Below, in pieces: positions 40,436-47,495 of a stretch of 47,495 nucleotides of DNA (the first letter of the stretch is position 1; each line of letters starts with the position of its first letter). A program made the position numbers and the translations under genes. The DNA comes from Cellulomonas fimi (GTDB lineage Bacteria > Actinomycetota > Actinomycetes > Actinomycetales > Cellulomonadaceae): positions 1-47,495 of the forward strand of contig NZ_JAPESW010000028.1 in assembly GCF_028527925.1 (NCBI RefSeq), read 5' to 3'. The notes below the pieces were generated by a model. The model ran no database searches, was not told the DNA's origin, and saw nothing but the letters and a program-made list of their open reading frames with translations.

Positions 40436-40508
40436 CACCAGACGTGTGCGGCAGCCCGCAGGGCACCGCGGGGGGTGTCCACGGGAGAGCGCCGGGGTGC
40501 GGGAAGGG

Positions 40509-42551
40509 TCAGCCGCCGCGGTTGGGGGGTTCGAAGTGGATGCCGTCGTGGCCCGCGCGCTCCTCGGCGCGGATCACGTGCATGACCGCGTTGATGAGCG
40601 CCAGGTGCGTGAACGCCTGCGGGAAATTGCCCAGGTGGCGGCCGGTGCGGGTGTCGATCTCCTCGGCGTACAGGTTGAGCGTCGACGCGAACGACAGCAG
40701 CCGCTCGCACAGCGCCCGTCCGCGCTCGACCTCGCCGATCTCGACCAGCGCGCTGACCAGCCAGAACGAGCAGATCGTGAACGCCCCCTCCTCGCCCTCG
40801 AGCCCGTCGTCGGTCTCCTCGACGCGGTACCGCAGGACCAGGCCGTCGACGGTGAGCTCGTCGGCGATCGCGAGGACGGTCGCGCGCACGCGCGGGTCGT
40901 CGGGCGGCAGGAACCGCAGCAGCGGCACGAGCAGCAGCGACGCGTCGAGCGCGTCGGAGCCGTACCGCTGCACGAACACGCCGCGGGAGTCGACGCCGTT
41001 GCGGCAGATGTCGGCGTGGATCTCGGCCGCGAGCTTGGCCCACTGCTCGGCGAAGTCGTGCTCGTCGTGCATCCGGGCGAGCCGCGCGCCGCGGTCGAGC
41101 GCGACCCAGCACATGAGCTTGGACGACGTGAAGTGCTGCGGGTCGCCCCGGACCTCCCAGATCCCGCGGTCGGGCTCGTGCCAGTGCCGGATCGCGGCCT
41201 CGACCTGGAGCTTGAGGACGGGCCACAGCGACTCGGGGAGCTGCTCGCGCGACTTGGCGTGCAGGTACACCGAGTCGAGCACGGCACCCCAGACGTCGTG
41301 CTGCTGCTGGTCGTACGCCGCGTTGCCGATGCGCACCGGCTGCGCGCCCTCGTACCCCGACAGGTGCCCGAGCTCGGACTCGTCGAGCCGGTCCTCGCCG
41401 CCGACGCCGTACATGATCTGCAGGTCCTTGTTGCCGCGGCAGACGTCGTGGATGAACGCGAAGAAGTCGTTCGCCTCGCGGTCCAGGCCGAGCGTGTAGA
41501 GGCCCCACAGCGCGAACGTCGAGTCGCGGATCCACGCGTACCGGTAGTCCCAGTTCCGCTCGCCGCCGGGGGTCTCGGGCAGCGACGTCGTCGCGGCCGC
41601 GAGCAGCGCGCCCGTCGGCGCGTACGTCAGACCCTTGAGCGTGAGCGCCGACCGCTGCAGGTACGTGCGCCACGGGTGGTCGGGGAAGACGCCGAGCGTG
41701 ATCCACTCCCGCCAGTACTCCTGGGTACGCCACGACATGTCGGACGCCTGCTCCCACGTGCGCGGCGCGGGCAGCGGCGACCACGACAGCGCGACGAACG
41801 CCTTGTCGCCGTTCGACATGCGCGTCCGCGCCGACGCCGCGCGCCCGTCGACCCCGAGCCGCAGGCTCGACGTGAGCGTGAGGCTGAGGTCGCCCTCCTC
41901 CTGCGGCACGGTCCGCACCGCGTGGTAGTCGGCGCCCGTGTACTCCCACTCGGTGTGCCCGCGGCCGTAGTCGAGCGCCGGCTCGCACTCGACCTGCAGG
42001 TCGACGGTCCCGCTCACGCACATGATCGTGCGCAGCAGGATGTGCTCGGCGTCGTCGTCGGTGGGCGTGCGGCGGTGCGTCGCCGAGCGCTCCGTCGTGT
42101 TGTGCCACGGGCCCATGACCATCGCGTCGCGCACGACGAGCCAGCCCGTCGGGGTCTGCCACGTCGTCTCGAGCACGAGCGTGCCCGGGAGGTAGCGGCG
42201 GGCCGTCGGGACGCGGATGCCGTGCGGCCCGACCCGGAACGACCCGGCCGCGCGGTCGAGGATCGACGCGAAGACGCTGGGGGAGTCCGGCCGCGGGACG
42301 CACATCCACTCGACCGCGCCCGACGGCGAGATCAGGCAGTTCGACTCGCAGTCCGACAGGAACGCGTAGCTCGCGATCGCCGGGAACGCCGAGCGGTGCT
42401 GCGAGTCCGAGCCGTGGTGCGGGCGCATGAGGGCCACGTCGGCCCGGGAGGGGGCCTCGGGCGGGGGCACGGGCGTCATGTCCTCAGCGTCGTCCCGTGC
42501 GGTGTCGCCGTCGCCACGAGCGTGTTGCGGTCGTGTGACGTGCGCGGACAC
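40509..42551 (-). CDS. GH15 family glycoside hydrolase (trehalase or glucoamylase type)
   Basis: 680 residues, no signal peptide. The N-terminal beta domain starts at AIASYAFLSDCESNCLISPSGAVEWMCVP, typical of actinobacterial GH15 trehalases. The catalytic (alpha/alpha)6 barrel shows NWDYRYAWIRDS, HEPDRGIWEVRG (first acidic catalyst region), FTSSKLMCWVALDRG, and GEEGAFTICSFWLV with LNLYAEEID (second acidic region). Mycobacterial relatives split trehalose, so trehalose turnover is the best guess; other alpha-glucosides are possible. GTG 42551 lies 4 nt after the PLP decarboxylase stop with GGGAG 8 nt upstream. ATG 42479 and ATG 42428 are later alternatives. Confidence 0.92.
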   Translation of the reverse strand: MSAHVTRPQHARGDGDTARDDAEDMTPVPPPEAPSRADVALMRPHHGSDSQHRSAFPAIASYAFLSDCESNCLISPSGAVEWMCVPRPDSPSVFASILDRAAGSFRVGPHGIRVPTARRYLPGTLVLETTWQTPTGWLVVRDAMVMGPWHNTTERSATHRRTPTDDDAEHILLRTIMCVSGTVDLQVECEPALDYGRGHTEWEYTGADYHAVRTVPQEEGDLSLTLTSSLRLGVDGRAASARTRMSNGDKAFVALSWSPLPAPRTWEQASDMSWRTQEYWREWITLGVFPDHPWRTYLQRSALTLKGLTYAPTGALLAAATTSLPETPGGERNWDYRYAWIRDSTFALWGLYTLGLDREANDFFAFIHDVCRGNKDLQIMYGVGGEDRLDESELGHLSGYEGAQPVRIGNAAYDQQQHDVWGAVLDSVYLHAKSREQLPESLWPVLKLQVEAAIRHWHEPDRGIWEVRGDPQHFTSSKLMCWVALDRGARLARMHDEHDFAEQWAKLAAEIHADICRNGVDSRGVFVQRYGSDALDASLLLVPLLRFLPPDDPRVRATVLAIADELTVDGLVLRYRVEETDDGLEGEEGAFTICSFWLVSALVEIGEVERGRALCERLLSFASTLNLYAEEIDTRTGRHLGNFPQAFTHLALINAVMHVIRAEERAGHDGIHFEPPNRGG

Positions 42552-42555
42552 CGCG

Positions 42556-43938
42556 TCAGCTCCCGCCCGCCGACGCGACCGCGCGTCGCACCGCCTCGAC
42601 CGTCGCCGCGACCTCGCCGTCGTCGGTCGCCCAGTTGCTCACCGAGAACCGGATGACGTCCCGGTCCCGCCAGTGCGACGTGTACGCGTAGGCGACGCCC
42701 TCCTCGCGCAGCGCCGACGCGACCGCCTGCGTGCGTGCGTCGTCGGCCAGCGCGACGCACACCTGCGTGTACACGACGTCGTTGACGACCTCGACGCCGT
42801 CGATGCGCGCGAGAGCCTCGGCCAGCGCGGTCGCGCCGTCCGCGAGCCGCTCGATCAGCGCCGCGACGCCCTGCCGCCCGAGCCACGCGAGCGTCGCCCA
42901 CACCGGCACGCCGCGCGAGCGGCGCGACATCTCGGGGACGGTCTCGTGCGGGTCGCTCGTCTCGGCCGCGACGAGGTAGCTCGCCCGGATGCCGAGCGCG
43001 GTCCGCGCCGCGTCGCGGTCGGCCACGATCGCGATGCCGCTGTCGTACGGCACGTTGAGCGTCTTGTGCGCGTCCGTCGCCCACGAGTCCGCGGTCTCGT
43101 ACCCGTGCGTGAGGTGCGCGAGCCGCGGCGACGCCGCCGCCCACAGCCCGAACGCGCCGTCGACGTGCACCCACGCGCCGGCCTCGTGCGCGACCGCGAC
43201 GGCTGCGCCCACGTCGTCGAACGCGCCCGAGTGCACGTTGCCCGCCTGCAGGCAGACGATCGCGGGCCCCTCACCGTCGGCCAGGGCGTCCGCGAGCGCG
43301 TCGACCGCGATGCGCCCCTGGTCGTCGGACGGCACGAGCCGCGCGGCCCCGAGCCCGAGGTAGCGCGCCGCGAGGTCGACCGACGCGTGCCGCTCGGTGC
43401 CCGCGATCAGCCGGACGCGCGGCGCACCCGTCAGGCCCTCGACGTTGACGTCCCAGCCGGTCTTGCGCAGCACGTGCTCGCGCCCGGCGGCGAGCCCGAC
43501 GAGGTTCGCCGTCGTCGCTCCCGTCACGAACCCGACCGCCGACGCCGCGGGCAGCCCGAGCAGGTCGAGCAGCCACTCGCCGGCGAGGTCCTCGACGGCC
43601 GTCGTGCTCGGGGACGCGTGCCGCATGCCGCCGTTCTGGTCCCAGGTGCTGACCAGCCAGTCCGCGGCGAGCGCCACGGGGTACGTCCCGCCGATCACCC
43701 AGCCGTAGAACCGCGGCGACTGGCTGGCCAGCAGCCCGGGCTCGACCGCGTCCGCGAGCCGGTCGAGGACCGCGCGCGGGTCCTGCGTCGACTCCGGCAG
43801 CGTCCGCCCGAGCGCGTCCTTGACCTCGCCGACGTCCACCGCGGGCGGGATCGGCCGCTCCGGCACCTGGTCCAGCCACTCGAGCGCCCGGTGCCGGGCG
43901 GCGTCGAGCAGGTCGCGGTAGTCGTCGACCGGGGACAT
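42556..43938 (-). CDS. PLP-dependent group II decarboxylase (aromatic amino acid decarboxylase-like)
   Basis: 460 residues. Fold type I PLP enzyme: substrate/cofactor region FYGWVIGGTYPVALAADWL, GFVTGATTANLVGLAAGRE, ERHASVDLAARYLGLG, HVDGAFGLWAA (PLP-ring Asp), and the Schiff-base Lys in SWATDAHKTLNVPYDSG. The C-terminal SHWRDRDVIRFSVSNWATDD is typical of this group. It should decarboxylate an amino acid; which one cannot be read from the sequence. The next gene, GH15, starts 4 nt downstream of the stop, suggesting coupled expression of two unrelated enzymes. Confidence 0.92.
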   Translation of the reverse strand: MSPVDDYRDLLDAARHRALEWLDQVPERPIPPAVDVGEVKDALGRTLPESTQDPRAVLDRLADAVEPGLLASQSPRFYGWVIGGTYPVALAADWLVSTWDQNGGMRHASPSTTAVEDLAGEWLLDLLGLPAASAVGFVTGATTANLVGLAAGREHVLRKTGWDVNVEGLTGAPRVRLIAGTERHASVDLAARYLGLGAARLVPSDDQGRIAVDALADALADGEGPAIVCLQAGNVHSGAFDDVGAAVAVAHEAGAWVHVDGAFGLWAAASPRLAHLTHGYETADSWATDAHKTLNVPYDSGIAIVADRDAARTALGIRASYLVAAETSDPHETVPEMSRRSRGVPVWATLAWLGRQGVAALIERLADGATALAEALARIDGVEVVNDVVYTQVCVALADDARTQAVASALREEGVAYAYTSHWRDRDVIRFSVSNWATDDGEVAATVEAVRRAVASAGGS

Positions 43939-44063
43939 GGGCACCACCGTCCGTGGCGCGCCGCCCGCCCGGGCCACGCACCCGCCGCGCCACGGGCGCC
44001 GTCGCCCGCGGGGGTCCGCATGCTTCGGAGTGTTCTCCCGCGTCCGGGCGCCGTCAACGCGCA

Positions 44064-44100
44064 CGAGGGCCGGGCACCGTCGGACGGCACCCGGCCCTCG
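44064..44100 (-). terminator. Terminator hairpin after the TAP-type hydrolase gene
   Basis: CGAGGGCCGGG (44064-44074) pairs with CCCGGCCCTCG (44090-44100), 11 bp perfect around a 15-nt loop, about 30 nt past the stop at 44130. Confidence 0.65.
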
Positions 44101-44129
44101 CGTCCCGCGACTCGGGCGGCGCGGCGACG

Positions 44130-45920
44130 TCAGCCGCGCGGCGCGGCCCCCGGCAGCGGCGGCACGACCGGCGGCAGCGCGCGCTGCGGTGCGGCCTTGC
44201 GCGCCTGGTCCGGCACGACGAACGGCTGCGCGTCACCCACGCACACCGTGCCCTCGGCAGGCAGCGTCCCGTCGAGCAGGTAGGCGTCGACGGCGTCGGT
44301 CACGCACGCCGACGTCCCGTACGCCGTGTGGCCCCAGCTGTCGCTCGACAGCAGGCGGCTGCTGCCGAGGACCGCGTCGGCACCCACAGCGCCGTCGTAG
44401 TTCGTCGCCGGGTCCCAGTAGTTGCCGACGACGAGCACGGGGTGCGCCGACGAGCGCGAGAACGGGCCGCGGTAGGCGTCCTCGTCCTTGACGGTCCACG
44501 TCGACGACGCGCACGGCGCCGACGCCCACGTCCACAGCGGGCCGAAGCCCGGGGCGTCCGCGTCCGCGCGCTCGGCCGCGGCGGGCCACTGCGACGCCTT
44601 CGACGGGTTCAGCCCGTCCGTGCACAGCACCGACTGGAACGCGTCGAGCCCGTTCGGGTACGGGAAGCCGAGGCCGAGCGCGGCGCGCTGCGCGGCCTCC
44701 TGCGCGGCTGCGGCGTCCTGCTCGGCCTGGACCGTGCGGAACCGCTCGGCGAGGGCGGCGTTGGCCTCGGCGCCCTCCGGCGTGCCCGTCCCGCCGGCCT
44801 GCAGCGACGCGACGAAGGAGATGTCGGAGTCGACCCACTGCCAGCCGTCGGGCGCGTAGAGGTCGCCCAGCAGGAAGCTGATGAACGTCGCGTACGTGAG
44901 CGTGAACACGACCTCGCCGGTGTCGGGGTCGACGATGTCCACGGGCTGCTGCTGGAGGCCGTCGATCACCTCGTCGTACACCGCGTGCGGCTCACCGAGC
45001 GCCGCCGTCTGGCAGACGTCGGCGGCCTCGGCGCACCGGTCGAGGATCTCCTGGAGCGCCTTCCACGCGCCCTCGCCGGAGCGCAGCCGCTGCGTCTGCG
45101 GGACCGACGCGGTCGCGGCCGTCCCCGCCCACGCGGTCGGGTCGAGCACGCCGTCGATCACGAGCGCCCGCACGCGGTCCGGGAACAGGTTGGCGTACAC
45201 GCTGCCGAGGTACGACCCGTACGAGAAGCCCAGGTAGGTGAGCTGCGCGTCGCCGAACGTGCGGCGCAGGACGTCCATGTCGCGCGCGACCTCCGCCGTC
45301 GACATCGACCCGGACAGCGGCTTGCCGGTCGTCGAGCACGCGCGCCCGAACTTCTCCGCCGACGCGACCGCGGCCTTGGTCTCCGCGTAGTCGACGGGGA
45401 ACGCGACGTCCGTCAGCCCCGAGATGGCCGCGGCCTGCTGGCCGACGTCCTTGAAGCACTGCACGTTGCTGCTGTAGTTCGTGCCGCGCGGGTCCATGCC
45501 GACGATGTCGAAGCGCGCGAGCAGCTCCGGCGCGAGGAACTGCGGCGCGACGGCCGCGATCTCGACACCCGACCCGCCCGGACCGCCGGGGTTGAGGAAC
45601 AGCGTGCCGATCTTGCGCGCCGGGTCGGTCGCCGGGATGCGGAGCACCGCGACCTCCGTCGTGGCGCCGCGCGGCTCGTCGTAGTCGAGCGGGAGCGCTG
45701 CCACCCCGCACTGCGCGGTCGAGCCGAACAGCGGGCTGCAGTCGAACCAGCCGAGGTCGGGGACCTTCACGCGGTCGACGCGCGCGGCCTCGGTGCGGGA
45801 CGTCCTGTCGCCGCCGGTGGGTGCCGCGGACGCGGCGGTCGCGGTCGGGACCACCGCGGCGGTGACGGTCAGTGCGGCGAGCGCCGCGACGAGCGTGCGT
45901 GCTGATCTGCGCAACTGCAT
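44130..45920 (-). CDS. Secreted alpha/beta hydrolase of the tripeptidyl aminopeptidase (TAP) type
   Basis: 596 residues. GGGGGAAG lies ~5 nt before ATG 45920. The signal peptide (RTLVAALAALTVTAAVVPTATAASA) directs secretion. The hydrolase domain shows NPGGPGGSGVE (oxyanion), DIVGMDPRGTNYSS, and the nucleophile elbow GFSYGSYLGSVYANLFP. The TAP-like C-terminal domain carries VLVVGNYWDPATNYDGA (Asp) and SWGHTAYGTSACV (His). Four or more Cys suggest disulfides. The family releases tripeptides or dipeptides from secreted proteins or hydrolyses esters, as in Streptomyces TAP/SlpD. It stands alone between two hairpins. Confidence 0.92.
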   Translation of the reverse strand: MQLRRSARTLVAALAALTVTAAVVPTATAASAAPTGGDRTSRTEAARVDRVKVPDLGWFDCSPLFGSTAQCGVAALPLDYDEPRGATTEVAVLRIPATDPARKIGTLFLNPGGPGGSGVEIAAVAPQFLAPELLARFDIVGMDPRGTNYSSNVQCFKDVGQQAAAISGLTDVAFPVDYAETKAAVASAEKFGRACSTTGKPLSGSMSTAEVARDMDVLRRTFGDAQLTYLGFSYGSYLGSVYANLFPDRVRALVIDGVLDPTAWAGTAATASVPQTQRLRSGEGAWKALQEILDRCAEAADVCQTAALGEPHAVYDEVIDGLQQQPVDIVDPDTGEVVFTLTYATFISFLLGDLYAPDGWQWVDSDISFVASLQAGGTGTPEGAEANAALAERFRTVQAEQDAAAAQEAAQRAALGLGFPYPNGLDAFQSVLCTDGLNPSKASQWPAAAERADADAPGFGPLWTWASAPCASSTWTVKDEDAYRGPFSRSSAHPVLVVGNYWDPATNYDGAVGADAVLGSSRLLSSDSWGHTAYGTSACVTDAVDAYLLDGTLPAEGTVCVGDAQPFVVPDQARKAAPQRALPPVVPPLPGAAPRG

Positions 45921-46194
45921 GCTTCCCCCTGCCGGCGTGCCGTCGGCCGCCCCTGTGCGACCTGTCGGCCGGCACGCGCCGCCCCCACCCTCTCGACGCC
46001 CTCGCGCGCGCCACAAGGGCCTCACCAGCCCTTTCACCGGACGTGCGCAACTGGACGTCCGCCCTGGTCCGGGCCTGTCCGTCGCTCGGCGACCAGCGCG
46101 CGGCGCCGCTGCGGGGACGCGCGTCGCATCGCCTCGCGGGCACCGGACCCGCCTGCCGGTGCGGAGCCGGGGGCGGGGCGCGACACTCGACCCC

Positions 46195-46560
46195 ATGGAC
46201 GTCATGACGTGGGTCGACGGGTACGAGCGGGCGTGGCGCGGCAACGACGTCACCGGCCTGGACCAGCTGTTCACGCCCGACGTCCGCTACCTGCGCTCGG
46301 CCTACGACGACGGGCTCGACGGGATCGAGGCCGTGCGCGCGTTCTGGCCGGACGACGTGCCGTTCACGATGCACGCCGAGCCGGTCGCGGTGCAGGGGGA
46401 CACCGCGGTCGTCCGCGTCGAGGTGCACTACGGCGGCGACGAGCCGCACGAGTACCGCGACCTGTGGATCCTGCGGTTCGCGGGCGACGGCCGCGTCCGG
46501 CACTTCGAGGAGTGGGCGCACTGGCCGGGCATGCCGGGCTGGAACCCGGCGGCGGAGTGA
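46195..46560 (+). CDS. NTF2-like (SnoaL fold) protein
   Basis: 121 residues, soluble. It has the small alpha+beta cone layout of SnoaL/NTF2: WVDGYERAWRGNDVTGLDQLFTPDVRYL, GIEAVRAFW, TAVVRVEVHYGG, RDLWILRFAGDGRVRHFEEW. The fold occurs in polyketide cyclases, isomerases and non-catalytic proteins, so the function is open. ATG 46195 has no ribosome site but a -10-like GACACT 7 nt upstream; ATG 46204 is an alternative. Confidence 0.88.
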   Translation: MDVMTWVDGYERAWRGNDVTGLDQLFTPDVRYLRSAYDDGLDGIEAVRAFWPDDVPFTMHAEPVAVQGDTAVVRVEVHYGGDEPHEYRDLWILRFAGDGRVRHFEEWAHWPGMPGWNPAAE

Positions 46561-46575
46561 CGCCCGCCTGACACG

Positions 46576-46609
46576 ACGACGGTCGGCCCCCGAGGGTGCC
46601 GACCGTCGT
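46576..46609. terminator. Bidirectional terminator between the NTF2-like gene and tRNA-Gly
   Basis: ACGACGGTCGGC (46576-46587) and GCCGACCGTCGT (46598-46609) pair perfectly over 12 bp around a 10-nt loop. It lies 15 nt after the NTF2-like stop and 7 nt past the tRNA 3' end. Confidence 0.8.
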
Positions 46610-46615
46610 ACGTCG

Positions 46616-46689
46616 TGGAGCGGGTGACGGGAATCGAACCCGCGCCATCAGCTTGGGAAGCTGAAGTTCTACCATTGAACTACACCCGC
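46616..46689 (-). tRNA. tRNA-Gly (anticodon CCC)
   Basis: The minus strand folds as a 71-nt tRNA plus encoded CCA. The acceptor stem is GCGGGTG with CACCCGC, and the discriminator is T. The D arm is GTTCAATGGTAGAAC, the anticodon stem TCAGC/GCTGA encloses the loop TTCCCAA (anticodon CCC), and the T arm is CGGGTTCGATTCCCG. All canonical positions are present. It decodes GGG glycine codons. A terminator hairpin follows. Confidence 0.97.
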
Positions 46690-46836
46690 GTGACCGACCC
46701 GGGGTGGCGTGCGCGTCGGCGCAGAGCCACCAGGATGTCGGCGCGGACAGCATACCCGGCGCGCACCGACGCGCGAAGCCCGGCTCACGCGGGCCCGGGT
46801 CCCGCCCGCACGACTGCCCGCCGTCACCCTCCCCGG

Positions 46837-46882
46837 CCCGGGAGCCGTCGTCCCCCTGCGGTGTGGACGACGGTGTCCCGGG
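46837..46882 (-). terminator. Terminator hairpin just after the secreted repeat protein
   Basis: CCCGGG (46837-46842) and CCCGGG (46877-46882) form the base, and CCGTCGTCC (46845-46853) pairs perfectly with GGACGACGG (46865-46873). It begins 4 nt beyond the stop codon. The remaining gap to the tRNA (46690-46836) shows nothing recognisable. Confidence 0.75.
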
Positions 46883-46885
46883 GGT

Positions 46886-47353
46886 TCAGTAGCGGAAGTA
46901 GCCGGCGACGTCGATGACGAGGTCGGTGTCGGCGGAGTAGGTGTAGAAGGAGACGCGTCCGGCGTCGCCGAGCTGGAGGACGGCGAGGTTGGCTTCGTCG
47001 CGGCCGGGGGTGAAGTTGTTGGTGGAGATGTCGGGCAGGGTGGCCGGGACGGTGGTGGGGAAGGCGCGCAGGTGGGTGTTGCCGGCGGGGTTGGAGCCGG
47101 TGATGTTGAGGACGGCGGCGGTGGCGTTGGTCGGGACGGTGGTGCCGGTGACGGTCAGGGTGGAGACCTGTCCGGCGCGCAGTCGTGCGGGCAGGCCCAG
47201 GCCGGTGCGGGTGTCGGCCAGGCGGGTGGGGGTGACGGGGACGAACCCGGTGTCGGCGGTCGCGGAGTAGTAGCCGTTGAGGTCGGCGATGAGGTGGGTG
47301 GTCGCGCCGGGCAGGTAGAAGCGGATGCGGCCGTCGTCGCCGACGGGGGCGGC
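46886..47353 (-). CDS. C-terminal part of a secreted repeat protein (PTRLADTR-type)
   Basis: About 156 codons are present, ending at the stop 46886-46888, with no start. The fragment begins in mid-domain (APVGDDGRIRFYLPGATTHL), then ADLNGYYSA, the linker motif VTPTRLADTRTGLGLPARL, and a further repeat ending VISFYTYSADTDLVIDVAGYFRY-like strands (positions 46889-46980). Two recurring cores, RIRFYLPGATTHLIADLNGYY and the final RVSFYTYSADTDLVIDVAGYF, show that it is a tandem beta-repeat. Such C-terminal repeats occur on large secreted actinobacterial amidases, peptidases and surface proteins. The codon set is unusually rich in ACC, GTC and CCC. An in-frame stop at 47354 cuts it off from upstream sequence. 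Confidence 0.7.
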   Translation of the reverse strand, partial: AAPVGDDGRIRFYLPGATTHLIADLNGYYSATADTGFVPVTPTRLADTRTGLGLPARLRAGQVSTLTVTGTTVPTNATAAVLNITGSNPAGNTHLRAFPTTVPATLPDISTNNFTPGRDEANLAVLQLGDAGRVSFYTYSADTDLVIDVAGYFRY

Positions 47354-47495
47354 TCAGCCGCCGACGCCGACGACGAGGGGCCCGTCGTCGGCGAGCACGA
47401 GCAGCGCGGCAGCCACGAGGCCGACGACGACGAGCGCGACGAAGCTCCCGCCGCGCCGGCGCCTCAGGCCGCGGCACCGCCCCGCCGCGACGCCC
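47354..47495 (-). pseudogene. Tail of an unrelated membrane protein at the window edge
   Basis: In the same frame, the sequence upstream of the stop at 47354-47356 reads RRRRGGSFVALVVVGL, VAAALLVLADDG and PLVVGVGG before the TGA. That is an Arg-rich segment, one TM helix and a short tail. It does not continue the beta-repeat that follows it, so two different coding sequences seem to be joined near 47,355. Only ~46 codons are visible and no start is present. Confidence 0.45.

Noticed and set aside
40361..40438. Upstream starts GTG 40438 and ATG 40387 for the ATP-grasp/alpha-E gene
   Set aside because: Both lie within or before the 17-nt inverted repeat and have no clear ribosome site; the extra residues do not match the domain start. 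ATG 40360 is preferred, though 40387 cannot be excluded.
1..47495. Prophage, insertion sequence or integrative element
   Set aside because: No transposase, integrase, phage structural gene or flanking direct repeats were found. Composition is even apart from mild dips at 10-11 kb and 35.6 kb, and the tRNA-Gly is not followed by an integrase or a partial tRNA copy.

Overview
The window is very high in GC (codon third positions are almost all G or C) and reads like a chromosomal stretch of a cellulolytic actinobacterium, most likely Cellulomonas or a close relative in Cellulomonadaceae. The reasons are two secreted AA10 lytic polysaccharide monooxygenases carrying CBM2 cellulose-binding modules, Tat-exported PhoX, a CopC/YcnI/CopD-CtaG copper cassette, TANNNT-N6-ATG leaderless starts, and actinobacterial families such as DUF6458, WYL regulators and the fused ATP-grasp/alpha-E protein. 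The assignment is inferred from gene content only; no rRNA or other phylogenetic marker is present.

Layout. 1-2.2 kb: the left edge is a junction in which a truncated Tat lipoprotein leader (-) abuts a near-identical inverted copy of the 3' end of the adjacent DHA2 drug-efflux gene (-). 2.4-7.6 kb: copper cassette (+) of a His-repeat membrane protein, YcnI, CopC and a CopD-CtaG fusion. 7.7-9.9 kb: phoX behind an array of PHO-box-like direct repeats. 10-13.8 kb: an AbiEi/DUF559-type protein, an S9 peptidase and DUF6458. 13.8-15.5 kb: a divergent hydrolase/WYL-regulator pair sharing an operator. 15.6-16.9 kb: a cytoplasmic-type trypsin-like protease followed by a small protein resembling its own N-terminal domain. 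17-23.7 kb: two LPMO genes flanking a GAF-GGDEF protein, an NHLRC2-like thioredoxin/NHL protein and a 54-residue membrane protein missed by length cut-offs. 23.9-27.7 kb: patatin plus acyltransferase (+), then TetR plus methyltransferase (-). 27.8-33.8 kb: a zinc-ribbon/Ig-repeat membrane protein (-), and a GAF regulator, aldehyde dehydrogenase and DUF779 protein (+). 33.8-36.8 kb: CPBP protease (-), DinB-like protein (+), a DnaA-box cluster and an orphan protein (+). 36.8-43.9 kb: transglutaminase, CP-ATP-grasp/alpha-E, GH15 hydrolase and PLP decarboxylase, all on the minus strand. 44.1-46.7 kb: secreted TAP-type hydrolase (-), NTF2-like protein (+) and tRNA-Gly(CCC) (-). 46.9 kb to the end: the C-terminus of a secreted repeat protein (-), interrupted at 47,354 by an unrelated membrane-protein tail.

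How the genes work together. The four copper genes are tightly spaced and form one unit for copper capture, uptake and delivery to the aa3-type oxidase; the LPMOs elsewhere in the window are copper enzymes too. Both LPMO genes carry the same 17-nt motif at the same distance upstream and are probably co-regulated. Patatin and acyltransferase overlap by 4 nt and could form a lipid deacylation/reacylation module. Transglutaminase and ATP-grasp/alpha-E overlap by 4 nt and form the known predicted peptide-ligation/peptidase pair. The GAF regulator, aldehyde dehydrogenase and DUF779 protein form an aldehyde-oxidation module.

The best candidates for something undescribed are the protease/prodomain-like pair (15.6-16.9 kb), the zinc-ribbon/Ig-repeat membrane protein (27.8-29.9 kb), the His-repeat copper-cassette membrane protein (2.4 kb), the shared LPMO motif, and the DnaA-box cluster beside an orphan gene (35.6 kb). 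All functional statements come from reading motifs by eye; no database search was run.
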